From the NCBI GenBank assembly GCA_944990035.1, contig CALYLX010000043.1, positions 62,001-126,000 on the forward strand: DNA of 64,000 nucleotides, written 5' to 3'. Source of the DNA: Clitopilus passeckerianus. Lineage: Eukaryota; Basidiomycota; Agaricomycetes; Agaricales; Entolomataceae. The position numbers and the translations under genes were made by a program. The notes under the pieces are model-generated. The model worked only from the letters and a program-made list of their open reading frames with translations. It ran no database searches and was not told the origin of the DNA. Position 1 is the first letter of the stretch; each line of letters opens with the position of its first letter. Positions 1 through 10,610 of the stretch are shown one piece after another.

Positions 1-152
1 GTGGAAGTACAGCCTCAGAGTTATGTCAGCATCAAGCCAAGACATTGAACTATGATATATATTATTTTCAAGATTTTACATAATTTATTCCATCAGCTAT
101 TAACACATCTTTGAAAAAGTAGCAAACATTGGAAGGGTTTTGTTGCCCACTG
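1..152. repeat. Tc1/mariner terminal inverted repeat (right end)
   Basis: The segment ends in GTTGCCCACTG followed by TA, the reverse complement of the CAGTGGGCAAC that opens the Tc1 element at 8126. It is an exact 152-base reverse complement of 19181-19332. The element body lies upstream of the window. Confidence 0.85.
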
Positions 153-408
153 TATAGTACAGAATAGAAGAGGAACTATATATAGTAATAATGGTGTGTA
201 ATGGAGTCATATGTGATTGTTGTAAAGGCGGGTTCCAAGGGTAAGGAGCATTTTTGGAGGCCTCGGTTGCGCTAGGCCATCTACTCCGAACAATGGCACC
301 GGCATTGTCACCATATCGGGCACCGCCCTTTTGATGACCCAAGGGCTTTCCTTTGTCGTCAGCATCGGTGTCAGCATAGTCTGGCAGAGGCCGATGTGAG
401 ACAGACAT
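100..408 (-). CDS. Possible short hypothetical exon
   Basis: This 102-codon minus-strand reading frame starts at the ATG at 408. Its first ~60 residues are polar and gene-like (start MSVSHRPLPDYADTD). Its last ~20 codons are translated from the Tc1 terminal repeat, so the natural end was probably replaced when the transposon landed. I recognise no family. It could be the first exon of a gene cut by the insertion, or chance. No other gene is visible between 153 and 736. Confidence 0.2.
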   Translation of the reverse strand: MSVSHRPLPDYADTDADDKGKPLGHQKGGARYGDNAGAIVRSRWPSATEASKNAPYPWNPPLQQSHMTPLHTIITIYSSSSILYYTVGNKTLPMFATFSKMC

Positions 409-736
409 GGCAAGGAAAGGCCCATTGCCAGTTTATTACTTTCTTCTCACCACCACAGAAAGCAATTTAACTGGTAAGTCATTGTCATGCCATTTCTTGA
501 GCCTCGCTCATTACAGTAGTTTCGGAAATGTTTGTCCAAGTGTCGTTTGGATCAATCCGTAAATAGAAATTAGCAAATAATGCCAAAAAATGCGATTAAT
601 TCTTGTCCGTTTAACGTTTTTTTCAACGTATTTCACGCATTGGCGTGTTCACAACCCTTCGTGCCAGGCTTTCTGAGGTCAGAGGGATGGTAAGTGAACG
701 AAAAGATGTCATAATCAGGTCTCATAGCTAAGCAAC

Positions 737-2255
737 ATGGTATAGAAGGAAACCTCCCTCAAAATCTGTCTCCCTGCGACAAAACCAAAGGGAGGCAGCG
801 GACGCGCGAAGAAGCGGCCCAGACCTGTTCCAGCTACGACATGGACCACTCGTAGCAAGGTAGCAGCTCAGCAAGAGGCGCCTGACGCGTTAAATGACCC
901 TGAACCTGATCAGCTGTCAAACAACTCGGACGCGTCGCCCAACTCACCTCAGGCTGCCACTGAGCCTGCTCCCGCTCCTTCGCTGCCATCTACCCTGCCT
1001 CCAGCAGACTCCCTTTCACAAGAAATCGATGTTGAGGATGCCTGGAAGCTATCTCCCATCCATTTCTACAGTAATAACCCAGATCATGACATGCAGCATG
1101 AAGCCAGTGATTCTGAGGATGGTTCACCCGTGAAACAGGCAGAACCTGGACTCAGCACGAAGCACAAGCGTGGAAGGCCCAAGAAGCCTCCTGTACCTTC
1201 TCCTTCACCCCCTTCTGCTCCTATTTTCAGCCTCCCCATCTACGTTGAGGTAGAAATGCCACCCAAGCAGACTAAAGGACCTGGTAGAAAGGCTGTCCCC
1301 AAACTCGAGAAGCAGAAGCCAATTGTCCGTGGGCCTACCACCATCTCTGACGTAGTCTCATGGGACACCTTTCTCAAGGAGGTTGCAACTCTCTCCATCA
1401 TGCCAAAGGACAATATTCAGGTCAACAAGATGACTTGGCGCTTCAGTACTGGCAACCGGGGAGACTATCCTCTGACAAATTATGAAGGCCTGCAGACTAT
1501 GCTCAACCAGGCGAAGGCTTCTAGCAACAAATCTCCCATTGTCTTTATCTGCTTTCCTGCCCCGTTAGTCAAGGAGGCTCCACAGGATTTACCGGTAACG
1601 CCATTCAATTTTGTGAATGAACTTCTTCATGTTGAATTTGGTCCTCAGGCTTCTCGGAAACTACTAGCCCTGGGCCCAGCCTGCTTCTCAACCTGCTTAT
1701 GGTGAGGCAGTTGATGTTGAAGATGAAGAGGAGCAGAGACTATCCGCTCGTACACCTGTAAGTACTTTGCGCTAATTCTTGTGTGCCCCTCGTCTGACAC
1801 AACTTGAAATCAGTCTCTTGATGACAAGCTTGCTCCAACTGTTGACTGTCTGTGCGAGCTGTACCCTGTTGGGAAGTGCTCACGACACCTCATGCTTCGA
1901 TGCTATGTCTATACCCCCAAGGACTGGCATTTTGAACTGGATGTCAACCGGCTGAATGTTTGGGCGTCAGCCATTGTACGTGCATCTTATTTGACAAGAT
2001 AACCAGTGGCTCATGTACTACTTTATATAGAATAAGGCTAAAACAAGCTCCAGTCTTCCTCCCTTGGAGTCTGCATTCTTCCGCCCCAATCAGGTCATCG
2101 GGTACCGTCGTGGTCACGCACCCGACCCACCAGTGAACTAGCCAAGCACACTAGCCACACCCACACCTGTTGCCCCAAGTCCCTTCAATCCATATGGCAT
2201 GGGAACGTTTCCACTGCCTCATCAAGTTCCTCACACTCCTTTCCACCCCATGTAG
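737..2255 (+). pseudogene. Degraded AT-hook-like hypothetical gene with two introns
   Basis: A continuous coding signal runs from the ATG at 737 to a stop at 2253-2255. The N-terminal half is proline/serine-rich with acidic stretches and an AT-hook-like core (KRGRPKKP), which suggests DNA binding. A more globular part follows (from about SWDTFLKEVATLSIMPKDN). Introns with GT-AG ends fit at 1758-1813 (56 nt) and 1976-2030 (55 nt), both phase 0. The gene is broken by TAG at 743-745 two codons after the ATG, a frameshift near 1640-1690, and TAG at 2139-2141 after which coding-like sequence continues in frame. The style resembles repeated hypothetical genes of agaricomycetes, but I cannot name the family. 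Confidence 0.6.
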
Positions 2256-3976
2256 AATGAAATAAGAAAGTATCAGAGGTAAAAAGAAGCTTACCTTTAC
2301 CTGAAGATGGTCAGTGAGAATCAACCTAGTCTGTCTGCGAAAACTTGGTGTCTGAAAACTATTGAACTTCAGAAAGTGGACAAAACTCATATAGAAACAT
2401 CCCAGCTGTTATTTTTCAGCTATAGAAGGGGACCAGATGAGGAGGAGGAGGCAGCAGGGACATAGTGGTTGAACAATGATGGAGAGGTGTGAGCTGGCGT
2501 GCAACAGAGGAACACAGCAATAGCCGGAAATATTCTCACCGCCGCGCTGAACATTGAAATTGTGAAGTTCCACCTCCCTTGTACAGATACTTCAATACCA
2601 TATATTTACTACATTAAATACACCAGAAATATGTTTGTAGTATTGCTAAACCCAAATATGAAGTCTGATTTCTTAAGCAAGCTCCTAATCTCTTTAAATT
2701 GGTGCTCAAAATCTTATCTTTCAAGCACCAATCTGGAAGTCTGCGAGCACCTCAGATGACTGTATAAGGACTGGTGGAAGCCTCTGTGTAGTTTAGAAGA
2801 CCCAGTGCAGGTGGGAAACCCTTTAGGTATGTTTTTGCTCTGCTTTTTTTTTTTCTAAATTCAACCTCTTATGACACAATCTTCACTCTATGCAGGTTTT
2901 TCTAGCAACAGTCCATCTTCTAGAACCTTCTAGGCCTGCCCCCTCCTTTCCTGGGAGTGTTGAACTCAAGTAAGTGACTATGAACATTGTCTATTCATAC
3001 ACTAATGAAAGCCTTTCCAGGATTTTTCATTCTGGTTTCTCCACCTTTGCTACTTCTTTCCACTCCTTTACCTCCCTGTAAGGCTATGGCTTACAGTGGT
3101 TTGTTTTTGATGTCACACGCGTGCACGAACTAGAATACTATCTGGATTCGTTGTGCTAATGCGTATCTGCGACAAGAAAAGACCGCATTATGTAATATGT
3201 AAGTACGATGCGAATGGCACGTCTCGGCTGTAGGGGTACTATCCCTTACACTCCCCTTGCATTCCCTGGCTGCTAAGAAGTTGCCTACATTGCTCTGTGC
3301 AATGTGCCGCTTCTTGCACAGCCACATGTATTGTAGGAGAGCCTGTGTACTTCATCAGCAAACTCTGAGTTGAGCTCCCATTGCTCTGGAAATGTCTGGA
3401 GCTTTCCAAAGAGCGGGACCTCTGGAGCTACGGGGGGTCTTTGGAGAGGTCTGGAGGACTAGGAAAATATCTGGAACATTTGGGATTGAAGAGTTACCTG
3501 CTAAACACCTCTGGACCCTTCTGGATCAATAGCCTATAGATTCAAAGTACTCTAGAAGCCTCAGTAATAAACACAGACATGTTGGGAGCACTTCAAAGGG
3601 TTGCTGGAGCCAGGTGGAGAATGATAAAAACTTACAACGGGGCTACTGTAATAGGGAGGAACTGGACTCTAGGGTAGGTCTGGTAGTCATACAGGAGCTT
3701 CAGAGAATGCATTGTAGGAATTAAAATCAGTGATATTATATTATCCAATTCTATCTCTAATGATATTAGTGTGGTAACATAAGACAGAAGTATTAAAACA
3801 TAATGAAGGAGAACTATGTATACCATGACCAAAAAAATCCCGCTAAAATACTGTGGACTAGTCAACCACAATATGTGGGACATACTTCGGGATACTGAGC
3901 GGCATTAATCCCCTATATTGTTTATAAGACCTTGAATGTTGGGTTGAAAGAAAGATACATACCAGGCACTCCTGGC
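2256..3976. other. No gene seen; remnants of a dispersed repeat
   Basis: Only short unconvincing reading frames occur here. Two blocks, about 2798-2828 (GACCCAGTGCAGGTGG...) and about 3301-3327 (GTGCCGCTTCTTGCACAGCC), recur with few differences in the same order inside the 1440-bp DNA element at 61983-62012 and 62255-62280. This suggests an old diverged copy of that element. A poly-T run lies at about 2845-2855. Confidence 0.4.
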
Positions 3977-5320
3977 CTACTGCTCGTAGCATGCAATCAT
4001 CTTGTAGCGATGATCAGTTTCTGTTGTGAGATGTTCCAAGGCAGTGCGGTAGCCATAGTAAAGACATGAATACTTCATGAGCTGGAGCTCATATTTTTTC
4101 GGTCGCCGACGATCATTCTCATTGATGAAATCCGCATGACCAGCAGCAATGAGCTCTCCAGCAACCTCTGCAAGTCTGCTGTCAAGATTGTTCTCGATCT
4201 ATAAATGATGTCAGTAGGTATTAGTTAAATAGATTGGAAAAATACCAAAACAATTGCAAAAGCAATCGCAGGCAGCGGAATCTGTCGCTGGAAGTCTTCA
4301 GGAAGCAGGAAAGCAAGTGGTGCCTTCCTGTAAGTATAGTACAAGACCTTGCAGACGTCACCGATTGCCGGATGCATGAAGTTAGATGTTTTCCCCAGCC
4401 CAAATCATCAGTAGCAGCCCATGGGAATGAAATGATCTTACATCAGCTGAAGGCGGCCCAAATGCGAATGTATTCTGGTGGAGGAGAGCACACAGCTGCT
4501 TCTCGATGGCCTGCTTCTCTTGCATCTGATTCTGTATTTTATCCGCGGGAACTTGTGCTTTGAGGTAGTCGGCGTAATGTAATAACACGGATGCGAGGGC
4601 GGCATCACAGATATGCCCGAAGAGACTTGCCTGATGCTTATATATCTATGGAAAGGATCGTAAATGTCTTCTAGATTGAGGTGGGCAAAGACTTACGCAT
4701 TTCTGCAAGTCAAGAGTATTGCTGTGATCTATTTTCGACAGCAGTGAGACATTACTACTGGTTATCAGGAGTGGAAAGCCATTTACCTGCAGAAAACTGT
4801 CGGCCACTGCCGTTAACTTGAATTCTTCCGATCTGCTCGTTGACTTCACGTTCAATCCACTCAATGCATTTCTCCTCCGACATGCATGCGTCAACAGTTA
4901 TGAGCATCTTGCGGAATTCACGTTTTACGGTGGCAATTAAGTGTCACCAGTCCGAGAAATAGTAGGTGGCGTTAGTCGGATTGCGGGCAGCCCTTGCCTT
5001 AGACGGGATAGAATCTTCGTCGTCGTCTTCGTCCTCATTGTCCGCAGCATCGCAGTTGGGAATTCCGCGTGGCGTGAAACAACGATATTTTGAGAGGCTC
5101 CTTGCTGGTTAGACTGGACGGGCGGCTTGACGGGCCGATTGCGCGAGTGATAGGTTTTGGGGACACTTGACGGCTGCCCAAGAGAACAGTGCTGTAATAG
5201 GATATAAGTCATGTTAGGTTTGTTACTGAAAAAGAAGAGAATTCTCGCCTCATCGGCCGCATTGATGTTGTTATTGTAAGCACTGTCGTCATCGGTCTCA
5301 TCTGCACCGGGTTCCTCGTT

Positions 5321-5519
5321 CATCAGGAAAATATATGCCGACTTGACATCAACTTGTGGGAACTTAATGGAACATCAAGTAAAGCATCAAGTAGACATAA
5401 CTTGCAGCCTAACTTATGGAACTTATAGCTTACTTATACATACTTATGAAAGTTATCAAGTACTGTGGCAATTCATGTTTTGGCCAAGTATGGCCAAGTT
5501 GGCATATATTTTCCTGATG
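5321..5519. mobile_element. 199-bp MITE, copy 1
   Basis: Inverted ends CATCAGGAAAATATATGCC and GGCATATATTTTCCTGATG flank a non-coding centre rich in ACTTG/CAAGT. A second copy of identical length lies at 13641-13839 with only a few differences. It interrupts the minus-strand gene at 3977-6604. No clean target-site duplication is visible. Confidence 0.85.
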
Positions 5520-5886
5520 GCCTTGGCCTACTCCTCCTGGTCGCCTTCATCCTCCTCCTCCTCCTGGTCACCCTCCTGGTCACCGCGATTGCTACCTGCC
5601 CGGCCCCCGTCTTGGTTGAATGTATGGTGGCCGTAATCTAGATCATCTAGCAGCAGTCGTGAGTACTGTAGCTATCCGAAGGGGAGGAACAAAACCTACA
5701 GTCATTGCCCCTGTCAATGAAAATATACGTCAAGTTGCACTTTTTATTGGAAACAAGTATACGTACGGGGGTAGATTAATCCCAGAAACTGGTGCTGTCA
5801 TATCTGTCCTGTTCTGTGTGGAGAGATCATGGTTGTAAGTTTATAAAAGGGTCCCAGGGATCAAAACCTACCAGGTTCAGACGTCT

Positions 5887-5947
5887 CTGTAACAGAAGGG
5901 CTCCTTCTAAACGAAGGAGCCCTGGCCAGCTTGAAACTGTAACAGAA
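5887..5947. repeat. Perfect hairpin between 11-bp direct repeats
   Basis: CTGTAACAGAA occurs at 5887-5897 and 5937-5947. Between the copies is a perfect 10-bp stem, GGGCTCCTTC (5898-5907) and GAAGGAGCCC (5913-5922), with loop TAAAC. This looks like a tiny insertion flanked by a duplication, or a snap-back repair product. Confidence 0.6.
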
Positions 5948-7038
5948 ATCCGCTTGGACTCGTCTCGGCACTGGAGCATCTTGAAGCTCTAGGTTTGACG
6001 CTCGGGTAGAGGCCGCAGTGGCATGACTCTTTGTCTATGTGTTCAAGTTCAAAAATCATAGTATGAGCATTTCAAGAAAAGCAGGCAGCAAACCTTCAGA
6101 AGTGCCTTGGTAGGCTAAGACGGTGCCATTTCGTTCTCGGAAGTGTCCTCAGGTGGATTGAAGCCTTGTTTTTGGGTGGTAGTTCTACCTCCGTGAATCT
6201 TCTCCCCAACAACTTGGAGTTGCTGAATGCGGCCGCCCTGAGCCTTCGTTGAGCGGGCGGAAACTCGTCGAGAATTATCTTGAGAAAGTGCCGTTGATTG
6301 CGGGCATGGTGTCTGTGTCTGTTTTCCACCTAGAATGATAGAGTTTGTTGTTGTCATATCAAACAGAAGGAAGGGACCCACTTGAAGTCTGAGGCTGTGA
6401 ATTGCTATTAGTGACTCGTCTCGCCTTGCTGATTGTGTAGTCCTGAGGTTCTTCGCATTCACATTTCTTTTGAGGTGCAGCCATCAAGAAAGGCAAAAGG
6501 CAAGAGAGAGAACAGATGAGTACAGACAGCGAGGTGGCTAAACACGAGGCTCTCACACTATAATAGTAATCTTGGTCAGCTGCGGGAGCGTGATTCGGAG
6601 CCAACTCAAGTCATGATGGGTTCTGTTCAAGAAAAGGATTGGAAGAAATTATCACGGTCAATTGCAACTAAATTCACATAATAATAATACATCAAATACA
6701 CCAGTTTGTAAGGGAGGCATGATAAATAGATACAGTAAGCAACAAAAGTGTTCCAATGTTTGCTACTTTTCTAAAAATGCTTTAATAGCTCAGGAAATAA
6801 AATTGATGAAATCATCGAAATATTACCTAATATAGTTTAAGATCATGGCTTGAGGCTGACATAAACATGAGGCTGTGCAATGAAGTTTGATGGATGATAT
6901 AAGCAAAACAAAACAGCGACTTATCAGAACAGTTATGTAACTGCTTGATGGAAAACTATGAATTACCTAATAAGTCATGTGACACTATACTTTGTTGATT
7001 GTAATCAACAAGGTCATGTGACTAGAGTGTGATATTAG

Positions 7039-7046
7039 TATATAAG
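7039..7046 (+). promoter_or_regulatory. Candidate TATA box of Tc1 element 1
   Basis: TATATAAG lies 36 bp upstream of the transposase ATG. The same octamer sits at the equivalent place in element 2 (8432-8439). Confidence 0.45.
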
Positions 7047-7082
7047 TAGCTGTCCAGTCCATCCCAGACCCCCAACTCCGCT

Positions 7083-8098
7083 ATGAAGTCCCTCACCAAG
7101 GCTCAAACTATCCGTGTTGTTGAACTGCTTCAATCTGGTGCCTCTGTCCGCCAGATCAACAGAAACACTGGTGTTGGCCTTGCTTCTATCTCCAGAATCC
7201 ATAATCAACATCTTCCAGACCTTGATAAGTCTTCTGGTGGCTGGCCAGCCAAGCTCACCTCTGCCAACATCGACTACACCAAATGTGCAATGCGCATGGG
7301 CAAGCTTTCTACAGCTACTGAGGCTACACAGGCCTTATGTAACATCACCAACCAACCTCTCTCAGCTCAGACTGTGCGCCATGGCTTGCGTAATGCTGGT
7401 TGGAAAGCTGTGAAGAAGAGGAAAAGGCCTGCACTCAAAAAACAGCATAAGCGCCTTCGGAAGGAATTTGCAGAACGACATCTGCACTAGACTGTGGAGA
7501 ACTGGAAGCATGTTATATGGTCTGATGAGACTAAAATCAACCACTTGGGGTCAGATGGACACAATGGGTCTGGAAAGAGGAGGGAGAGGGCCTTAATGCA
7601 CGCATAGTGCAGGAAACCACTAAATACGGTGGTGGAAGTATCATGGTGTGGGGTTGTATGGGATGGAAGGGGGTTGGATATGCTACCAGAATTGAAGGTA
7701 ATATGGATGCTCAGCTTTACACACAGATTTTAGATGAAGATCTCTGGCAAACTCTGGAGTGGTATGAACTTGAACCCGAGGACATTATATTCCAGCAAGA
7801 CAACGACTCTAAGCACACCAGCAAACTAGCCAAGAAATGGTTTGAAGACCATGATATCAATGTTCTCATATGGCCAGCATATTCTCCTGATATGAACCCT
7901 ATTGAACACCTTTGGGTTCATGTCAAGAATGAGCTCAAAAAGTTTGATCACCCGCCTGGTGGAGTTTTGGACCTTTGGGAGAGGGTGGCCAAGTTGTGGA
8001 ATGAGATACCCAAGGAAGTGTGTCAGAATTTAATTGAATCTATGCCTAGGAGAATTCAGGCAGTAGCTAAAGCCAAGGGAGCCTGGACTAAGTACTGA
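7083..8098 (+). pseudogene. Tc1-family transposase, element 1 (DD34E)
   Basis: This is a cut-and-paste transposase. Residues about 1-60 form a helix-turn-helix (KSLTKAQTIRVVELLQSG). The catalytic core shows D in WSDETKIN, D in FQQDNDSKHTS and E in NPIEHLW, with 34 residues between the second D and the E, the DD34E spacing of the Tc1 family. Length is about 338 codons, normal for the family. Two lesions: TAG at about 7488 where element 2 has tryptophan, and a one-base loss near 7560 that breaks the frame until 7607. It ends 27 bp before the point where element 2 inserted. Confidence 0.9.
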
Positions 8099-8431
8099 AC
8101 TAGATGTATTCTTACTATGTAATTACAGTGGGCAACAAAATCTTTCCAATGTTTGCTACTTTTTCAGAGATCACTTTATAACTCAAAAAGGAAAATAGGT
8201 AAAATCTTCGAAATAATATATAGTAAAGTCTGACATCTTGGCTTGAATCTGACCCAAGCCTGAGGCTGTGCAACCACTTTTAGAAGTTGTTTCACACACT
8301 GCAAAGTGGTCACTCATTGGAAAGGTTTTGTTGCTGCTGCTTACACAACCAATGTTTAGCTGATAAGTCACATGATACTCAACTTTGTTGATTGTGATCA
8401 ACAAGATCATGTGACCAGTGTACCAACTGAC

Positions 8432-8439
8432 TATATAAG
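8432..8439 (+). promoter_or_regulatory. Candidate TATA box of Tc1 element 2
   Basis: TATATAAG lies 36 bp upstream of the former start codon (now ATA at 8476), matching element 1 in sequence and position. Confidence 0.45.
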
Positions 8440-8475
8440 CAGCTGTCCTGACCATTAGATCCCCGCCACTGCACC

Positions 8476-9491
8476 ATACAACCTCTCACTAAAGTGCAAA
8501 CAACCCGTGTTCTTGAACTGCTTGACTCTGGCATTTCTGGTGCAACTATCCATACAGAAACTAGAATAGTTCTTGCTTCTATTAGCAGAATATGTAAACA
8601 ACACTGCCCACACCTTGCCAAGTCCTCTAGTGGTCGTCCCTCCAAGCTTACGCCTGCCAACATCGAATACACCAAATTAAACATGCGCATGGGCAAGATT
8701 TCCACAGCTGTCAATGCGGCCAGGGTTCTTCAAAATATTACCAACAACTCTGTTACACCTCAGGCAGTACGCAGGCACCTCAAAATACGGGTTGGAAGGC
8801 TGTGGTGAAGAGGAAACACCCTGCACTTACCAAGGCGCATAAAAAGGCTCAACTGGAATTTGCAGAGAGGCATGCAGAGTGGACTATAGAGGACTGGAAA
8901 AGGGTCTGGTGGTCTGATGAGACTAAAATCAACCATTTTGGGTCAGATGGGAGGGAAATGGTGTGGAAAGACAAGAATGAGGGGCTTAGCAAGCGGACAG
9001 TTAAAGAAACCAGAAAGTACAGTGGTGGAAGTATTATGATGTGGGGCTGTATGGGGTAGAAAGGGGTTGGATATGCTACCAGAATTGAAGGTAACATGGA
9101 TGCTGACCTTTACACAAGCATTCTAGATGATGAACTCCAGAAAACCTTCAAGTACTACAAGCTCAAACACCACGACATCCTTTTTCAGCAGGATAACGAC
9201 TCCAAGCACACTAGCAGAACAGCTCGGGAGTGGTTTGAGGACCATGATATTGATGTTCTTATATGGCCAGCACACTCTCCTGACCTTAATCCTATTGAAC
9301 ATCTTTGGGTTCATGTCAAGAATGAGCTGAAAAAGTACCCGGACCCACCTGCTGGAATTTTTCAACTTTGGGAGCGGGTACAGGTTGTTTGGGATGCTAT
9401 ACCAGAGGAGGTATGCCAGAATTTAATAGAGTCTATGCCTAGGAGACTTGAGGCAATAATGAAGACCAAAGGAGAGTGGACCAAGTATTAA
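8476..9491 (+). pseudogene. Tc1-family transposase, element 2 (DD34E)
   Basis: The protein is homologous to the element 1 transposase along its whole length. Catalytic positions are D in WSDETKINHFG, D in FQQDNDSKHTS and E in NPIEHLW (34-residue gap). It is inactive in three ways. The start codon is ATA at 8476 where element 1 has ATG. A one-base deletion near 8790 shifts the frame at LKNTGWKAV. TAG at 9057-9059 replaces the tryptophan of GCMGWKGVGY. The product once bound the terminal repeats and moved the element at TA sites. Confidence 0.9.
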
Positions 9492-10139
9492 TATTTATGT
9501 ATTTCTGTTTTTGTAAATGCTGGCAACAAAACCTTTCCAATGAGTGACCACTTTGCAGTGTGTGAAACAACTTCTAAAAGTGGTTGCACAGCCTCAGGTT
9601 TATGTCAGATTCAAGCCAAGATGTCAGACTCTACTATATATTATTTCGAAGATTTTACCTATTCCCCTCCTTGAGTTATTAAGTGATCTCTGAAAAAGTA
9701 GCAAACATTGGAAAGGTTTTGTTGCCCACTGTACCCTGCTACAAAACTGTTCCAATGAGTAACCATTTTGTTTTGCTTATATCATCCATCAAAATTCATT
9801 GCATAGCCTCATGCTTATGTCAGCCTCAAGCCATGATCTTAAACTATATTGGGTAATATTTCGATGATTTTATCAATTTTATTTCCTGAGCTATTAAAGC
9901 ATTTTTAGAAAAGTAGCAAACATTGGAACACTTTTGTTGCTTACTGTAGCTGACGAAGCTACAGCGACATGAACAACATGCATGGGTGAAGGAAAAGTGT
10001 GAGAGGGAAACTGTTCGTCCATTGTGAATCGGGAGGAAAGCTACAGCACGACAAAGAAGAACGGGAAGGACAGAAGATTCTCATTCACCATAAAATAGAG
10101 AAAGCTACAGCAACCAAGACTTGATGAGGTGAAGGAAAG

Positions 10140-10610
10140 CTATGAGGACCAAGTCTTGCTGTCCGCCAAGGGGATGAAAATATTTTCACCGTCAGCTAGC
10201 CTAATGAGCTCGTCTCCTGTAAAGATACGGATCAGCCGAAAAAAGCTAAATGTAAATATTTCTTCTTACCATTGGGAGTGGTTACGATTGGCATTTGCCT
10301 TCGCTCAGAAAGCGCTAAGCCCTTCACTTTGATGCCCATTTTGTTTAAAATCCCAATTAATTCGCCCACAGCCATGTCAGCTTGACAAATGGAAGAATCC
10401 ACTTTCTGGAGCTCAACATATAGGCGATCTCTGACTTTGCGATGTTTGCTACGAAATTGAGTCTGCTCAGCGAGAGCTTCGTTGAGGCGCTTCATAACTT
10501 CGTCGGCTGACACCTCAGGCAACTATAGGTAATCATACCTTAGCTTGATTGAAAACGGTTAATGTGAAGAAAAGACATACTTTGTTGCAGATATTGTCGA
10601 CACTTACCAT
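10140..10610 (-). CDS. Small coiled-coil hypothetical protein, three exons
   Basis: The start is ATG at 10610, the only codon of exon 1. Intron 1 is 10523-10607 (GTAAGT...TATAG, 85 nt), exon 2 10270-10522, intron 2 10217-10269 (GTAAGA...TACAG, 53 nt), exon 3 10140-10216 ending TAG. The spliced protein is about 110 residues, starts LPEVSADEVMKRLNEA and is strongly helical and charged over residues ~5-70, with coiled-coil character. It has no signal peptide or membrane segment. All exon phases agree and there is no internal stop, so it may be functional. I do not recognise the family. It lies between the Tc1 nest and the Plavaka pseudogene, divergent from the latter, so it could be a host gene or a Plavaka passenger. 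Confidence 0.6.

Larger units (their letters stand above)
3977..6604 (-). pseudogene. Degraded multi-exon gene, DUF6532-like (tentative)
   Basis: Read on the minus strand, a chain of exons joined by short introns runs from ATG at 6604 to TAG at 3977-3979. The N-terminus is polar and low complexity (start MAPNHAPAADQDYYY). An acidic stretch follows, then helical segments (SDW, stop, HLIATVKREFRKMLI), the block QAIEKQLCALLHQNTFAFG, and a C-terminal block FMHPAIGDVCKVLYYTYRK then IPLPAIAFAIVLV. The FxHPAI.. and P.PAIAFA pattern recalls the agaricomycete DUF6532 family, from memory only. It is dead: TAG after NEMAPS, TAG before the MITE, TGA within SDW..HLIA, a GC instead of GT donor near 5247, and a MITE at 5321-5519. 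The 6604-6115 exons may be a separate gene. Confidence 0.55.
8126..9731 (+). mobile_element. Tc1/mariner element 2 (nested)
   Basis: Ends CAGTGGGCAACAAAA and TTTTGTTGCCCACTG are flanked by TA at 8124-8125 and 9732-9733. It is 1606 bp with terminal repeats of ~200 bp. It sits inside element 1, between that element's transposase stop and right terminal repeat, in the same orientation. Confidence 0.93.
6733..9946 (+). mobile_element. Tc1/mariner element 1 (outer), split by element 2
   Basis: The left end, CAGTAAGCAAC at 6733, is preceded by TA. The right end, GTTGCTTACTG, finishes at 9946 and is followed by TA. Terminal repeats are about 210 bp. Removing the nested element (8126-9731 plus one TA) leaves 1606 bp, exactly the length of element 2. 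The element carries one transposase gene, now a pseudogene. Confidence 0.92.
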
